Assembly: GCA_951799445.1 (NCBI GenBank)
Contig: OX637293.1
Location: 620,001-684,000, forward strand
Direction of reading: 5' to 3'
DNA from: Pseudisothecium myosuroides
Lineage: Eukaryota; Streptophyta; Bryopsida; Hypnales; Lembophyllaceae
DNA length: 64,000 nucleotides
Under the pieces are notes generated by a model. It made no database searches. It was not told where the DNA came from and saw only the letters and a program-made list of their open reading frames with translations. Of the stretch, positions 13,623-26,556 are shown piece after piece (the first letter of the stretch is position 1; each line of letters starts with the position of its first letter). The position numbers and the translations under genes are program-made.

Positions 13623-14267
13623 TTAACCCCTAAATGCCCAAGGCCTGTTTTGAGTTTCCTGAAATTTGCTCTAAATTGAACAAAAAGCCAACATTTTGAT
13701 AAGTTGTATCAATTTTTTTTTAATTGTAACCGTACAAATTCAAACTAGACATGTTAAAGATCACATAGGAGAAGAAAACACAACAATATTACTTATGAAT
13801 TGAAAGATTATAATGCTTGAACATGAGGGTGTTAAAACTAAGAAATTCTTTCAATCCTTTTTTCACATGTCAAATCTAAAAAGTTGGTCACCAAAAAAAT
13901 ATGAGGATAAAGGGCCTAACATGCATAACCCCAATCAATTTATGGCTTCTCAAAATCTACTCTACAAATATTTTAAATGAATTTTGAATGTGATTTTTTC
14001 TCCAAGATCTAGTGTATTTGAGGCTCATTTCCAAGAGCCCTCAATACTACGGAAAGTCAAGATTGCAATGGGTACCCTTGCACAAAATCTTGAGTAGAAA
14101 AATCATAAAACATTATTTTCAAAATCGGACTTTTGGAGCTAAAGTTAGACTTCAAAAAGAATTTTACAAAAATATAAACGGCTAAAAATAGCAACTTGGT
14201 TAGGATTTATTTAACTTCAAAGTATTGCCAACACCAAAATTTGGTGCCTCGGGCATTTAGGGGTTAA
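13623..14267. mobile_element. TTAA element, family A, copy 1 (645 bp)
   Basis: Begins TTAACCCCTAAATGCCCAAG and ends GGGCATTTAGGGGTTAA. The TIR is about 17 bp including TTAA. It shows full-length similarity to 25076-25722 and to 27245-28188 without its insert. No ORF. Flanks outside TTAA differ between copies, which supports TTAA as the target site. Confidence 0.88.
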
Positions 14268-14601
14268 TATGACACAACAAACTACCATCAAGACTCTTAA
14301 CAAACTTCTGTACCATCACATCACAAATTTAGGCGAACTTACAAGTGATGACTTAATCCCTAAAAGACCATGCTAATTGTAGGCCAAAACTACTTCAAAA
14401 TATTAATATTCAAAGCAAGACTAAAATCCTTATCCATATTTATTCATTAACAAATCCAACCATAGGATCTTTTAGTTAACTTGTTAAAATACACCCTCCT
14501 AAAATTCCAAAGTAAGAAACATTACCAATTGCAAGATCACAATGCTTGAATTTCAAAAAATAAAAAAAATCAACTCTTTCCAAATGGTTAAGTTTCATCT
14601 T

Positions 14602-15423
14602 TTATCCCCTAAAGTCCCATTGACCCTACGGGTGCCAAAAGGCGACTTCGGATAGGCTCATACGGTCTCAATATTCATCATAATTTTTTGAAATTTTTTA
14701 TGAAGCTCGAAAAACACATAAGCTTTTTGGAAATATAATTTTTATTTTAGTAGGTACCCAGGAACAAAAGTTATGGCACAAAAAGCCAAAAATGGAGGTC
14801 GGTTGTCAGCACACAAAAAATTACAAAAAATCAAAATTAGTGTTTTAATTTTTTTTTAATATTCAATTTTTTTCTACACGTGAAACTTTGATTCATTATA
14901 TTTGAACTAGTGATGAGAAAGTTATAGGCAATCTTGTTTTTTGAACAATCTAAGCATCTTCTTCAAAAAATAACTTATAGGATTCATTTTTGAATGCAAT
15001 TTTCACAATTTTTCAAAAAAACATGTTTGACAAGGTTAAGTATACTTGCTAGAAAAATCTCACCGTTGGAATTATTGTGTTCAATTCCATCTTAGAGCTA
15101 TTAACAATTTAGTTTTTTATTCAATCTTAGACCCACTTGTACCTTACAATTTTTTGAAGAATTAAAATCAAATGTTTTTTTCTCAATTTTTTTTCCAAGA
15201 CTTTGAACTCAATTCTTCAACATATAAAATTTTAAATTCAAAAATTTTAATGCAAAAAATGTCCACAAATGGGGTTAAAAGACATCTAAAATTGAAGGCC
15301 AGTGTTCAAAAAAAAAATTTACAACTTTGAATGTTGATATTTTCCAATCTATCAACGGTTAAACTTCATGAAAATTTTGAAACATGATTTCAAACAAGTG
15401 AAGTATAAGATCCTACAATTAGA

Positions 15424-15477
<54 letters not shown>

Positions 15478-15566
15478 TATATATATATATATTGGATGAA
15501 CGCAGTAGACATGGTAGTTTTGAGTGGTTTTGGACAGAAAAATGGCCTTGGGACTTGAGGAGATAA
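14602..15566 (-). mobile_element. TTAA element, family B, reverse copy, degenerate ends (965 bp)
   Basis: Ends are TTATCCCCTAAAGTCCC and GGGACTTGAGGAGATAA, so the TTAA on each side has one change. The body matches the reverse-oriented copy at 17146-18068. A long AT microsatellite (15429-15492) has expanded near its right end. No coding capacity. Confidence 0.75.
15429..15492. repeat. (AT)n microsatellite with one G interruption
   Basis: About 32 AT units broken once by G. It lies inside the family B element at 14602-15566 and is absent from the sister copies, so it expanded after insertion. Confidence 0.9.
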
Positions 15567-17145
15567 ATTTTTTATCCCAATATTTGTATGTCCTACAACT
15601 TATATTTTTTTAATAATATATTAAGAGATAACTTGGAAATATATATATATATATAATTAATTTCATATTCATGCATGAAAAAAATAGTAATTAGAAAAAG
15701 GTAAAGTGTACTTGAAAATACTAAATTATTAAGAATTTAGTTATAGAATTGGAAAATTTCAATTCCAATTGTTCTAATGTTGTAATAAACAATCTACATC
15801 CCATGTTCTAATTTTTATTCAAAAACATTGAGAATTGAGTTCAAAACAAGTCTTCAAAGTTTATTTTAGGATAGAGATTTCACAACTATATATCCAATGA
15901 AACCACTCATAACTTTAATCTTGTCAATCAAAATAGAATGATTTTAAAAAAATCAATATATACACATATATACATATTGAAAAAGAGAAAATTGAGTTAA
16001 GATTTTTATTTTTAAAATACAGAGTACTATTTTTTATAAATTGCCTAGGCTTCAAAAAAAACATATTATACAATAACTTTTTAACTCTATAGTCAAATGT
16101 TATGAAAATTGTTGCGCCTTGAAGCTACTCCTTGATCACATGTTGTGTGAAAATTTCAAAGAAAGAAAAAATCGATTTCATTTAAAACTGGATGACCAAA
16201 AATATTATGTTACTAAAAAACGTACTTCAGGGCTTTAATCCCCAGGAATTTATGCTCAAATATTCCACCCTCACCCCATTAGAAAAAAAAGCTCTACACA
16301 TAACTTTCCAAATTTTGTATACAATCCCATGTACCCCAACTACTTACACCCTTTTATACATTACAAACTTAACTTTATTTTACACCCACAATTCATCAAT
16401 CCACGTCCTCAAAACCCAATCCTACCAACAAAAGCACACATTCAAAAAATCCCCCCTTCCATTTCATAAACCAAGATCACCTCAAGAACTACCGACAATG
16501 AGATTACCCACCGGGTCCATTCCACCATTGATCACAAATTCACTACAAGAAGCAACTGAATCCAAATCATTAAAACATCCACCAAATACAAATGTGAATG
16601 GCAGCAACCCAATAACTCGACCCATTCCAAATGGCTCAATCTAGAACAACAATTCTTTGATACAAATTAGAAAGTCTCAAATCATAACCGGTTGTTGACT
16701 TTTCAACGCTAATATGGCACCTTCCCATAGGCAACCCATCACCATTGCCATTACAAGTTGCAACTCATAACCTTCTTTCCTTTCTACTTGCTTCCTACAC
16801 TCTTGGATCATGAAGATCAAAGGTTGAGATTGAAAAAAGAACAACCGGTTATGTCCGATAACCTATTCGCCGCTAGCACGGCTCATTGGTTATCTAATAC
16901 ATAATCTACACCTCTTACATCAATATTATAAACAATAACAAAACCAACATATATCCACTCATTTGAATGTTTATTTCTACAAACCAAAACTCAAAGACCC
17001 TTGCTACATCAAATCACCACTTACCCTCCTTTTTTTACAATTATCACTAAATGAATGTGATCTAGATAGAAACATCCTCACAAAGTACCTAGCAATCCAC
17101 ATCAAAACCAATAAGTACACTCATATATGACGCATTTGGACAATT
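15567..17145. other. C-skewed spacer with an unassigned 150-residue ORF
   Basis: From about 16.2 kb the plus strand is rich in C and A and poor in G. An uninterrupted frame at 16192-16644 encodes 150 residues dominated by T, P, L, S, N and K. No domain is recognised, and the composition explains the open frame, since G-poor DNA has few TAG/TGA stops. I do not call it a gene. Confidence 0.4.
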
Positions 17146-18068
17146 TTAACCCCTCAAGTACCAAAGTCCCCTCGAGGGAAACTTGGGATTTCGGGCAGGC
17201 TTGAGTGACCTCAAATTTTGATCTAATTTTTTGAAACTTTTTTAAAGATAAAGAATCACATTAGCTTTCTAAAAATATAACTTTTTTTTCAATTGGTGCC
17301 CGGGAGCAAAAGTTATGCCATTCGAAGTCTTACAAGCAGTTTGCCGGGCAGGAAAAAAAAACCCAAAAAGCAAATTTTTTTAATTCTTAATTTTTTTTTT
17401 GAAAGATTATGTTTTTGTCTACATTTGAGGCTTTGATTTATTCTATTTGGCCTAATAATGAGAAATTTATGGACAATCTCATTTTTTGGCAATCCACGCA
17501 TCTTCAAAAAACAACTTAAAATTCATTTTTGAAAGCAATTTTCAAAATTTCAATTTTTTTTTTTAATAGGGTCAAGATAGTTTGTTTGCAAGAAGAGTCT
17601 CCCCATTAGCATTATGATGTTTCAATTCCATCTTAGAGTTGTTAACAATTTAATGTTTCATTCAATCTCGGACCTACTTGAGCTTTAAAAAAAATTGTAT
17701 GTGAAAATCAAGTTTTGATATTCTGAAATTTTCTTTACCAACTCTCAACTCAAATGTTCAACATAAAAAAAAAACTTTATGGTCTATAGTGCAAAAAAAT
17801 TCCACAAATGGCCGTCAAAGTCATCTAAAATTGCAGGCCAGAGTTCAAAAAAACTTTTTTTTTCCAACTTTGAATGCTAATATCTTCCATTCAGTACAGT
17901 CAAACTTCATGAAATTTTTACCACATGATTTGAGACAAGTGAAGTGCAAGATCCTCTGGTTAAATTCTTTAAAAAATGTTTTTTTTTGGTTTCTTGAGTA
18001 ATCGCAACAGAAATGGCAGTTTTCAGTGGTTCCAAAGCCAAAAAATGCCTTGGTATTTTAGGGGTTAA
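17146..18068 (-). mobile_element. TTAA element, family B, reverse copy (923 bp)
   Basis: TTAACCCCTCAAGTACC at the left and GGTATTTTAGGGGTTAA at the right. Its body is the reverse complement of the forward copies; the word CAATTGGTGCCCGGGAGCAA matches the complement of part of 41721-42636. Non-coding. Confidence 0.85.
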
Positions 18069-18245
18069 CCTCTATCACTAAAACTAGGTTTCAATGGTTA
18101 TGGCAATAATATAACCAACATACACAATATTTCATACCAATAGAACCATACAAACATTACAAACAAAATAAAACTATGTTGTCCAACTACCAATACTCTC
18201 TCCTTGGTCAAATCCTACAATATATAATTTACTACTTCCAATTAA

Positions 18246-18735
18246 CATTAGGAAAAAAATGAGCCCTCAAAGAGTCAACGGGACTGCTTCCCTTTGAAGA
18301 GTCCCCTTGAATGGAACTCACAGCCCCTTTGAGGGACAATGGCCACTATTCATCATCATTTTTGAATAGTGGCCACAATAAAATAAAAAAATTTAATTTT
18401 AAAAAAATTTAAAAAAAATTTAAATTTTTAAAAAAACTAAAAAAAAATTTAAAATTATTTTAGTAATTAAACAATAATTTTTCAGAAATAGCAATCTAAC
18501 ATGGCACCATTCATGCCATATCAAATCTAAAAATTCTGTAATTTTGTACTTTTTTTAATATCTAATTTTTTAAATATTTTTTTAATAATTTAACTGAACA
18601 GTCCTGCGCTGTTCTGGCCTTGCAATTAGCTGGCCAAAAATTAAATTAAATTGCTATTTTTTTGGTTGTATTCCCAGCCGTTCCCTTGATGTCCGGAATT
18701 CACAGCCCTTTGCAGGGCTCATTTTATTCCTAATG
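18246..18735. mobile_element. CATTAG-family MITE (490 bp)
   Basis: CATTAGGAAAAAAATGAGCC at the left and GGCTCATTTTATTCCTAATG at the right form a long inverted repeat. Related copies lie at 27360-27658, 52247-52507 and perhaps 52508-52770. The interior is very AT-rich. No target duplication is obvious. Confidence 0.75.
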
Positions 18736-19222
18736 CACATTCCTACTTCTCATTGCCATTTACACAATCCAATTCCATATATTTTATTTTGCACATTTGG
18801 GATAAAAACTTTGATTTGCTTGGATTAGCTTACTCCCATCAATGGACAAGAAACGGACTAGCTCACCTACCTACTATAGAAGATATTGACTAAATTATAC
18901 ATTGGGCTAGATTGATAAACAAAAATAACCCATAATCAACCACCATAATTATAACTCTAAATACAAATTGGTATAATAAACCTTTTTTTTTATAAAATGG
19001 ACTTTATAATACATACATCTTTGTCTACTTTGACGCCAACTCCATGAGAGCAGGGAGCAAAGAGCGGCAATGGTGTTGTGGAAGCAGGGACTGGAGAATA
19101 GGATTTTTTTGGATGTTATTTTTTTGAAAACTAATTCTTGTGATTCTTGGTTTACCTATAACTGTACATAGTCAACACCCAATACCATGGATGGATTTTC
19201 CTATTTATATAGGAATTGATAA

Positions 19223-19800
19223 TACTTCCTTTGTCAAACTAAAAACCTTCAAAAGCTTCCCTACAAGGGATTAACTATATTTTTAGTCTTTGTGCCAGTG
19301 ATACACGCATTCAAAAACCAAGAACCCATCCTTTTGATATGTGCAAAATCTCCAACTTAGGCGCCGTCATTTAGGCACCCAAAATCCATGCAAAACATAT
19401 CATATTTGAACATGATAGTTTGTGAATGTTGCCAGCTCCGTCATTCTTGATGATTTAAAGGTTGGTGGCAATAATGGGATTCTAAAAACATTTGTTCCAA
19501 CCTAAATACCGGCAAGAAAGAAACTTGGTTCACCTCATGAACAAATCTTCATAATGCCAGGGTAGTCACCAAATCCATCGTCAACACTACTATCCGAGGA
19601 AGCACAACAAATACAAGGTGCCTCATATGGGCAAGGCCAAACTTTCCTGGAAAGGAGTGCTCGTTGATCTCTTAACTTGCCTCCACAAGGTCGTTCAACA
19701 TGGCCAACGCTTACTAAATAGTCGAAATCATAAAACAAAGCTTTTTAGTGGGACAAAAATTGTGCCTAATTTAGAGGTTTTTAGTGGGACAAAGGGAATA
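19223..19800. mobile_element. Stowaway-like MITE (578 bp)
   Basis: Left TACTTCCTTTGTCAAACTAA and right complement TATTCCCTTTGTCCCACTAA are inverted repeats bounded by TA. They resemble the Stowaway terminus (CTCCCTCCGTnnC...) and the element at 21824-22809. No ORF of note. Confidence 0.75.
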
Positions 19801-20359
19801 TTTTACTAAGAATCATCATATACATACACACTTTCAAGACTTACTACCTCTATCCAACTAAAATAGTACCCATACACTAAAATATCCACCCCAATACACT
19901 TACTACACAAACGTTTCATTTATACTACTAAGAGAAAAATTCCTTGTTTCCAATATGTAGCTCTTCTAAACCATAGGATACAACATTTACAATCCAACAT
20001 ACAAGATAGAATTGTTAGCTAGGCTTACGTGCAAAAATCATAATGATCTGTATACTCTTGCTCCATCTACATACAAGTAATCATAATGAACTAGTTTACT
20101 TTTTATAGATAGCCTCAACTTCATTTACCTCATCAACACATGCATCAAACATCCAACCTTTCAAATGAACCACCCAAACGAAATCATCCTCATCTCTATA
20201 ACTCAACTATTATAGTCTTGTACATTTCTTTTTATGATACAAAAAGTTTGGATCTACACTAACATAATAATATCCCAAATAATATACAAGGAAATAAAAA
20301 AGTAGATAACTTTGCCAATTCAAAAAATTCAAGAAGCATGACTATGAACATGCCCATCC
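19801..20359. other. C-skewed AT-rich spacer
   Basis: No gene or element end recognised. The plus strand is C/A-rich and G-poor, like the other inter-MITE pieces between 16.2 and 23.1 kb. Confidence 0.4.
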
Positions 20360-20774
20360 TAAGGTAGGAGGCTCTAAAAGCAAGCGGACATTTAGAACTG
20401 CCATATAGACTCACCTGAAATGGAAGTGAGGCAGTCTTTAAATGGACCTTCTATAGTCATTGAATGGATCAATAAAAAAAATATTATTTATTACAAGAGC
20501 CAATCATTCTCTTTGCTTTCCCCATTTTCCTCTAGAAGTTGGATGTGAACAGTTTATGGAAGACCTAGGGTCATAAATAGGGACCTATGACTCATCTTGT
20601 TTGAAAATTCATAAGTAATTCAAAAATGCTTCAAAAAATATGAAACGACTTGTGTTACAATCAAAATCTATTTATCTTTGTTTGAAAAATGAGCTAAAAA
20701 TAATACCGTCCAAGAAACCACATGAAAAAGGCGGATCAGCCCTTAAGTGCTTGCTTTTAGAGCCTCCTACCTTA
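20360..20774. mobile_element. AGGTAG-type MITE, subfamily b (415 bp)
   Basis: TA-AGGTAGGAGGCTCTAAAAG at the left and CTTTTAGAGCCTCCTACCT-TA at the right form a TIR of about 19 bp with TA duplication. Longer than the 306-320 bp sister copies; the ORF inside is not conserved. Confidence 0.85.
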
Positions 20775-21111
20775 TCCCCTACTTCTTCTATAAAGATGAT
20801 TGTCCCTTCCTCCAACAAACACCATATAAAAGGTCCAATTTGCTTTTTTAATACCTACATAAAAAAACTAGAAATTCCTTTTTAATGCTTTATTTGCACA
20901 ACAATTCTCAAGCATCAAAAAATGAACAAATATTTTAAACGTTGATAATTCTTTACCAAATAAATTCAGGACCAACCCCTCCATTTGAGATGCCCCAAAT
21001 CAACATCTTCTCAAATTTTGGTATAGACCATATATGACTCAAGCCTCCAAACACCTATCTTAGACAATAGAATATCCATCCCCTTCATGTATACTTTGCA
21101 ATTTACAACAA

Positions 21112-21248
<137 letters not shown>

Positions 21249-21823
21249 TTTGCTTATATTGTATCCATCCAAACATCAAAGTTCTTTGTATACAATGACA
21301 ATGACATAACTAAATTGTATATGAACTCCAAAAATGATACTATCACCTAAGAATCTAGATGCTTCATACTCATGAATATAAAACATTGTGATGGAAAAAA
21401 ACTAGAGCACACTATTCCACCATGCTTATATCCTTGTCAATGCTCTAATATATTCCATAAATTGTACATGAGATGCCTACTTGTGCATTGATATGCTTTA
21501 CCTCTTAACAACACTTTTCCAAAATGATCCTCCAACTACCACAACACAAAAACACAAAATTCACATATTCCAATGACATATTTCCCCCAGACTATGTGGC
21601 ACATAAGCTCAATAAATAGCATTCACTCATTACCAACACTCTTACACTCGGAACCTAGGTTGGAATATACAACCACTAATGGTAATTACTACGGGCTTAT
21701 GTAGCACAAAGCGTATACCATCCATACAATCACTTTACCAACACCTTGAAATCTCCTTTTTGGCTATAAGAAACACACTTTCTAATATTATTATCATTGC
21801 CAACAAGTACGTCACTTATATAG

Positions 21824-22809
21824 TACTCCCTCTTTTCCACTAAAAACCTCCAAATTGGAAATAGTGCATGTACTACTAAAATCAGTCCATTTATTGATTT
21901 TGATCATTGATCATTAAACAAGCTATGTGGAATTTTTAGAATTGATTGAGGGGTGATTGCATGAAACACTTGTACTATTTTCTGTCACACGTCGCATGCT
22001 GATTGTTTTTTTGGCCATAATTCTTGAGTTTTGACTCCAAATGATTCAAAATTCACAGACAAGGTACTGATGACTATTATACACCTTGTCTATTTTTTTG
22101 GAATTTTTTAAAATGTTTTACTATTTAATAATAGCCCCCAATATTATGTCACAAATGCCAATTTGGAGGTTTTTAGTACTATTTAGTACCCATAAAAACG
22201 AACTTGGAGCTGAAATTTGGTAGAAATGGTCTTCTAGTAGACTTGTAGCTATTGTCCGAAGGAATTCTAAAAATACTTAATTTTGTCTGGTGTAGAAGTC
22301 CACAAATTGAGTCCCTTTCTACTAGCATTTTGAAGTATGTAAAAAATTATTTTGGTGGTTTTTTTGGTGAATGACCATCTCCATAGAGTTGCCACAAATG
22401 GTCAATTTTTATTTTTTTAATATAAGTTTTTTCCTATTTTCTATTAATTAAAACATCAAAGTATGTATTTTCTTAAGATTTGGCACTTTTCTAGTTCTCC
22501 TACTTAGGGAATTTTTTAATGAATTTCCTTTGGTGGTTACCTTCATCTTAAAGGTGCATACATTGGCCATATTTTTATATTTTTAAAATTTAAAAATAAA
22601 TAAATTTAAAGTACTCTAGAAAAAATCATGAGTACTATTGCAAAACGCAACAAATAGTACAGGTGTTTCATGCAATCACCCTGAGCACAAATTGATTTGA
22701 ATTCTACATTGCTTGCTCAACAATCAACAAGCAAAATCAATAAATGGAGTAGGTTAGTGGTACACACACTATGTTTGATTTAGAGATTTTTAGTAGAAAG
22801 GAGGGAGTA
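21824..22809. mobile_element. Stowaway-like element carrying a nested element (986 bp)
   Basis: TACTCCCTCTTTTCCACTAA at the left and TTTTTAGTAGAAAGGAGGGA with GTA at the right form inverted repeats with TA ends. A second element (21950-22681) is nested inside, so the original Stowaway was about 250 bp. Confidence 0.85.
21950..22681. mobile_element. GGGTGATTGC-family element nested in a Stowaway (732 bp)
   Basis: Left GGGTGATTGCATGAAACACT and right complement GGGTGATTGCATGAAACACC are inverted repeats of about 30 bp, continuing into TGTACTATTT. The flanks are TGA on both sides, suggesting a 3-bp target duplication. A related copy is at 44850-45668. No transposase is encoded. Confidence 0.8.
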
Positions 22810-23039
22810 CTATATAAACAAAGTTTGAAAACAATCAAGCACTTTGCAATATATCTAAATTACCCTAAACAAATAAATAACGCTTAATACACCACCTTCA
22901 CCCTAACCCTATGCTCATCGCACCCCCTATTACAACTCTAACAAATTATTCAACTCTCAACCTAGTCCTCCTCCCTTCTCAATTTAAATTAGATAGTATA
23001 AAGTCTCCCTTCTTACAAAGATACATAGGCTAGGTGTCA

Positions 23040-23158
23040 CTCATACCGACTTTCAGAGCCCAACCTAGAACCCTAAACAAATAGACTCTCCATGAACACT
23101 CATACTGACTTTTCAGAGCCCAAACTAGAACCCTAAACAAATAGACTCTCCATGAACA
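23040..23158. repeat. 60-bp tandem duplication, two copies
   Basis: The unit contains CAGAGCCCAA, CTAGAACCCTAAACAAATAG and ACTCTCCATGAACAC and is repeated with four or five changes. Recent local duplication in spacer DNA. Confidence 0.9.
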
Positions 23159-23685
23159 CCAACCATTTAGAGCAGTTGGAATTATTTCTCTCTCTTTCAA
23201 TGCTTTTACATGTGGTAAACTTTAAGTTCAAATTTTCCAAAAAGTTTTTTATCTCAACTTTCAATGTCTTTGGCATAAATTCCAAGGAACCTGCCTTGCA
23301 TTGCTAGATTGTGTAGGGAAGTCAAAGTATTGTTAAATGTTGATAAGGTAGAAGCACCAGTAGTCAACTACACCTAGTACCCAACATGTAGGGGGCAGTA
23401 TTTCCAACCAAGGCTTGAATGTGTGTTTTTTGGTCTTTTTCAAAGTTGGGACTAATAAGGTTATGACAGATGTCCCGAAATAGTGAGCAAGGAAGTAGTA
23501 AGTAGTAAGTGGGAAGTAGTTCTTGAATGATCGGAATTGGAAGACTCTAGACATTGGCTACTGGTGAAATGCACTTTTTGGCTCCCAAAATTCACTGTAA
23601 ATTCAATTTTGGGAAAAAAATTCTGAAAATTTTGCAATCCCTATATTTCCTATCTTCGTACATGGGAAAAATTTCCACCGCCTAT

Positions 23686-24005
23686 TAAGGTAGGAGGCTC
23701 GAATTGCGATCGGGCATTTTGAACCGAACATGATACAGAGGTACATTTTGCTTTCTTCAATGTACCAAAGTGTACAAAAAAGTGTACATTCTAGGAGGTG
23801 GTCGCTTTTAGAGCCCTATGGCATTTCAACTTCAAAATTTCATAACTAATTCCACAAAGCTCCAAAAAATATGAAACAACTTGGATTAGATGCCATTTCC
23901 TCTTGTCTTTCAAGGAAGACTTACTGGAAAATAATCCAAGATGTTTTACCTCCCCAAAATTCAGTTTCAACGCTTAGGTGATCGCTTTATGGACCTCCTA
24001 CCTTA
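23686..24005. mobile_element. AGGTAG-type MITE, subfamily b (320 bp)
   Basis: TA-AGGTAGGAGGCTC at the left; right end GACCTCCTACCT-TA. The interior, including a GTACATTTTGCTTTCTTCAA word, matches 25720-26258 and 62455-62760. Confidence 0.88.
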
Positions 24006-24118
24006 CTGCTCAGGATCTGCTCCAAAATTCCTTAAATGATTGACTACTGGGGCTTCTACCTTAGGAGATCAACTTCAATATGAAGTGAACATGGGCAATT
24101 GGAGGTTTTGTAACTTAG

Positions 24119-24434
24119 TACACTAAAAAGGGTATTTGGTATTGGATTACATTTAGTGTAATTACCACCCTACTTGACCCTACACTAAATGTCAATTTTA
24201 GGACGATTAGTGTAGTGCTAAACTTCAATGCGCCGCCTTCGCCTTCTCTTCCCTTCTACCTTCCTTTAATAAGTTCTAACACTAAATGTAAACATTTTCA
24301 GATTTCAGATTTACCATAGAGTATATTTAATGTTAGAAATTACATTTAATGTTACTTACTTTAGTAGGCTTAATGATATTTAGTGTCATGGTTCGCAAAT
24401 AGTGTTGCCAACACTAAATAGCCTTTTTAGTGTA
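24119..24434. mobile_element. CACTAAAAAGG-terminus MITE (316 bp)
   Basis: Left TACACTAAAAAGGGTATTTG and right complement TACACTAAAAAGGCTATTTA are inverted repeats. Boundaries can be read as TA (mariner-like) or as AGT plus ACACTA... (3-bp duplication). The internal motif TTTAGTGT recurs in both directions along the element. Confidence 0.75.
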
Positions 24435-24873
24435 GTGAGTAAGCTTAAGTCTATTGAGAATGAATGCCTCATGCTTTCAACTGTAAGGAAATTATTCATT
24501 TGGATGTTTGGAAACAAAGAGGCCATGATCATGGTTCTTGTGTCTTTATGGAGAGGACAGTCACTGGAAGAGCAACTCCTTTGGCAGTTCTTTTGACAAG
24601 TTGTGTGAAACTAGCAAATTTAGTTAGTAATTTTGAACCATACATAGGCAACTCTTTTTTTCTTGCACCATGGGGCAAGATTGCACCATTTCAAAATAAA
24701 TCTCTACATATCACCAAATGATAGTCTTTTTTTGGCCATAAATTCTCCATTTCTATTTTAAATGTTACGAAGTTGCCTAATTTGGATGAAAAAATGCATG
24801 AATATAATTGAAAAATGTTTTTGGGTCTAAAAGATGGATGAATGTAGAAATACAATACTTCACTAGTTTTTAT

Positions 24874-25060
24874 TTTTATTTTTTGAAACACATGGACAAT
24901 TTCCATTGATAGAGGAAATAATACATAGCAACCAGAGGACCGAGTCCTCAGTAGAAAGACTTCACTAACAATTTTAAGTGATCGTTGTCCCAATACTTTT
25001 TCAAAAAGTAAAAAAAAACAAGAGCCATGTGCACAGGGCTTGTTTGTTGCGGCCACATGT
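24874..25060 (-). mobile_element. Possible LINE 3' tail, truncated
   Basis: T-rich tract followed by TTTTGAAACACATGGACAAT and TTCCATTGATAG, the usual look of an L1-like 3' end read in antisense. No clear target duplication was found, so boundaries are approximate. Confidence 0.35.
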
Positions 25061-25075
25061 AAACTCTTGACATTC

Positions 25076-25722
25076 TTAACCCCTAAATGCCCAAGGCTTG
25101 TTTTGAGCTTCCTGAAATTTGCTCTAAAATGAACAAAAAGCCAACATTTTGATCATTTGTATCAATTTTTTTACAAATTGTAACCATACAAATTCAAACT
25201 AGACATGTCAGAGATCACATAGTATAAGAAAACACAACAATATCACTTATGGATTGAAAGATTATAATGTTTGATCATGAGGGTGTTAAAACTATGAAAA
25301 GTCTTTCAATTCTCATTTCAAATGTTAAATCTAAAGAAATGGTCACCAAAGATATATGAGATTAAAGAGCATAACATGCATAACTCCAATCAATTTACGA
25401 CTACTCAAAATCTACTCTACAATTTTTTTAAATTAATTCCTAATGTGATTTTTTCTCCAAGATTTAGTGTATTTGAGGCTCATTTCCAAGAGCCCTCAAC
25501 ACTACGGAAAGTCAAGATTGCAAATGAACACCCTAGCACAAAATCTTCACTAGAAAAATCATGATCATTCATTTTCAAAATTGGATTTTTATACTAAAAC
25601 TAGACTTCAAGAAGAATCTTTCAAAAATACAAACTACTAAAAATAGCAAATTGGTTAGGTTTTATTTAACTTCAAAGTATTGTCGACACTAGAATTTGGT
25701 GCCTCTGGCATTTAGGGGTTAA
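25076..25722. mobile_element. TTAA element, family A, copy 2 (647 bp)
   Basis: TTAACCCCTAAATGCCCAAG ... GGCATTTAGGGGTTAA, full length and close to copies at 13623 and 27245. Its right TTAA is also the left edge of the AGGTAG MITE at 25720, so it landed in the TTAA formed at that MITE's boundary. Flanking ORFs are not conserved between copies. Confidence 0.88.
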
Positions 25723-26258
25723 GGTAGGAGGCTCAAACTCTGAATGGGCATTAAAAGCAAACCTGAATCAGAGGTACATTTTTCTTTCTTCAATGTACCA
25801 ACTATGCACATTTCAGGAGGTGGTTGCTTTTTTTTTTTTTTTTTTTTTTTTTGAACAAATGGAAGAACCATTGCATTAAAAAAAGAAAACACAATACAAA
25901 ACAGCCAAGTCACAAAGACTAGACAATGAAGAGATAAGAGCAAAGAACGGAAGGAGAGAAGAGAGCCTAACTAAAAGTGCAAGAGGGAGGGCCTCTTTTG
26001 TTCCAAATAATATTGGAGCCTATCCGACTACTGTAGCAAGAGGTGGTTGCTTTTGATGCCCACAAATGCCTACTTTTTTCCAACTTGGAAAATTTGTAAC
26101 TAATTCCACAAAGGTCCAAAAAATATGAAATGACTTGTATTAGATGTCAATTCCACTTGTCTTTCAAGGAAAATTTACTGAAAAATATTTCAATATGTTT
26201 TACCTCCCCCAATTCAGTTTCAGCGCTTAGATGGTCGCTTTGTGGACCTCCTACCTTG
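25720..26258. mobile_element. AGGTAG-type MITE, subfamily b, split by a LINE tail
   Basis: TA-AGGTAGGAGGCTC at the left and GACCTCCTACCT-TG at the right (second TA mutated). Removing the inserted retroposon plus one target copy leaves about 316 bp, the size of the sister at 23686-24005. Confidence 0.85.
25817..26054 (-). mobile_element. 5'-truncated LINE tail with 15-bp target duplication
   Basis: GAGGTGGTTGCTTTT occurs at 25817-25831 and again at 26040-26054. Between them are about 208 bases starting with a run of about 20 T. Read on the minus strand the insert ends in AATGCAATGGTTCTTCC, ATTTGTTC and poly(A), as in L1-type 3' ends. Too short to encode anything. Confidence 0.85.
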
Positions 26259-26556
26259 ATGGACTGGACTAAGTTATCTGTCCAAGCATAGTTGGTACAT
26301 TGAAGAAAGAAAAATGTTGGCATTTGAGAGTCGACTCACTGACCCACTTTCAACCAAGTTACAAAAACTCATTCAAATTTCATTGAGTTGAAAACTGAAA
26401 ACTGAAGTATTTCATCAGATAGAAATCATTAATCATGTCTGTGTTTGTTTTTTCAGCATATGGAAAACAATTGGATCTAAACAGCAGGCAGTGGGAACTT
26501 CACTTTGGGTTATGAAAAATGTAACTTACCAGGCATGAATTAAAATCTTTGAATCT

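Noticed and set aside
13623..14267. TTAACCCCTAAA termini read as telomere repeats
   Set aside because: The C4TAAA word occurs once at each end as part of an inverted repeat shared by many copies; it is an element terminus.
16192..16644. 150-residue open frame on the plus strand
   Set aside because: Low-complexity T/P/S/L/N/K composition in G-poor DNA explains the lack of stops; no domain and no splice context.
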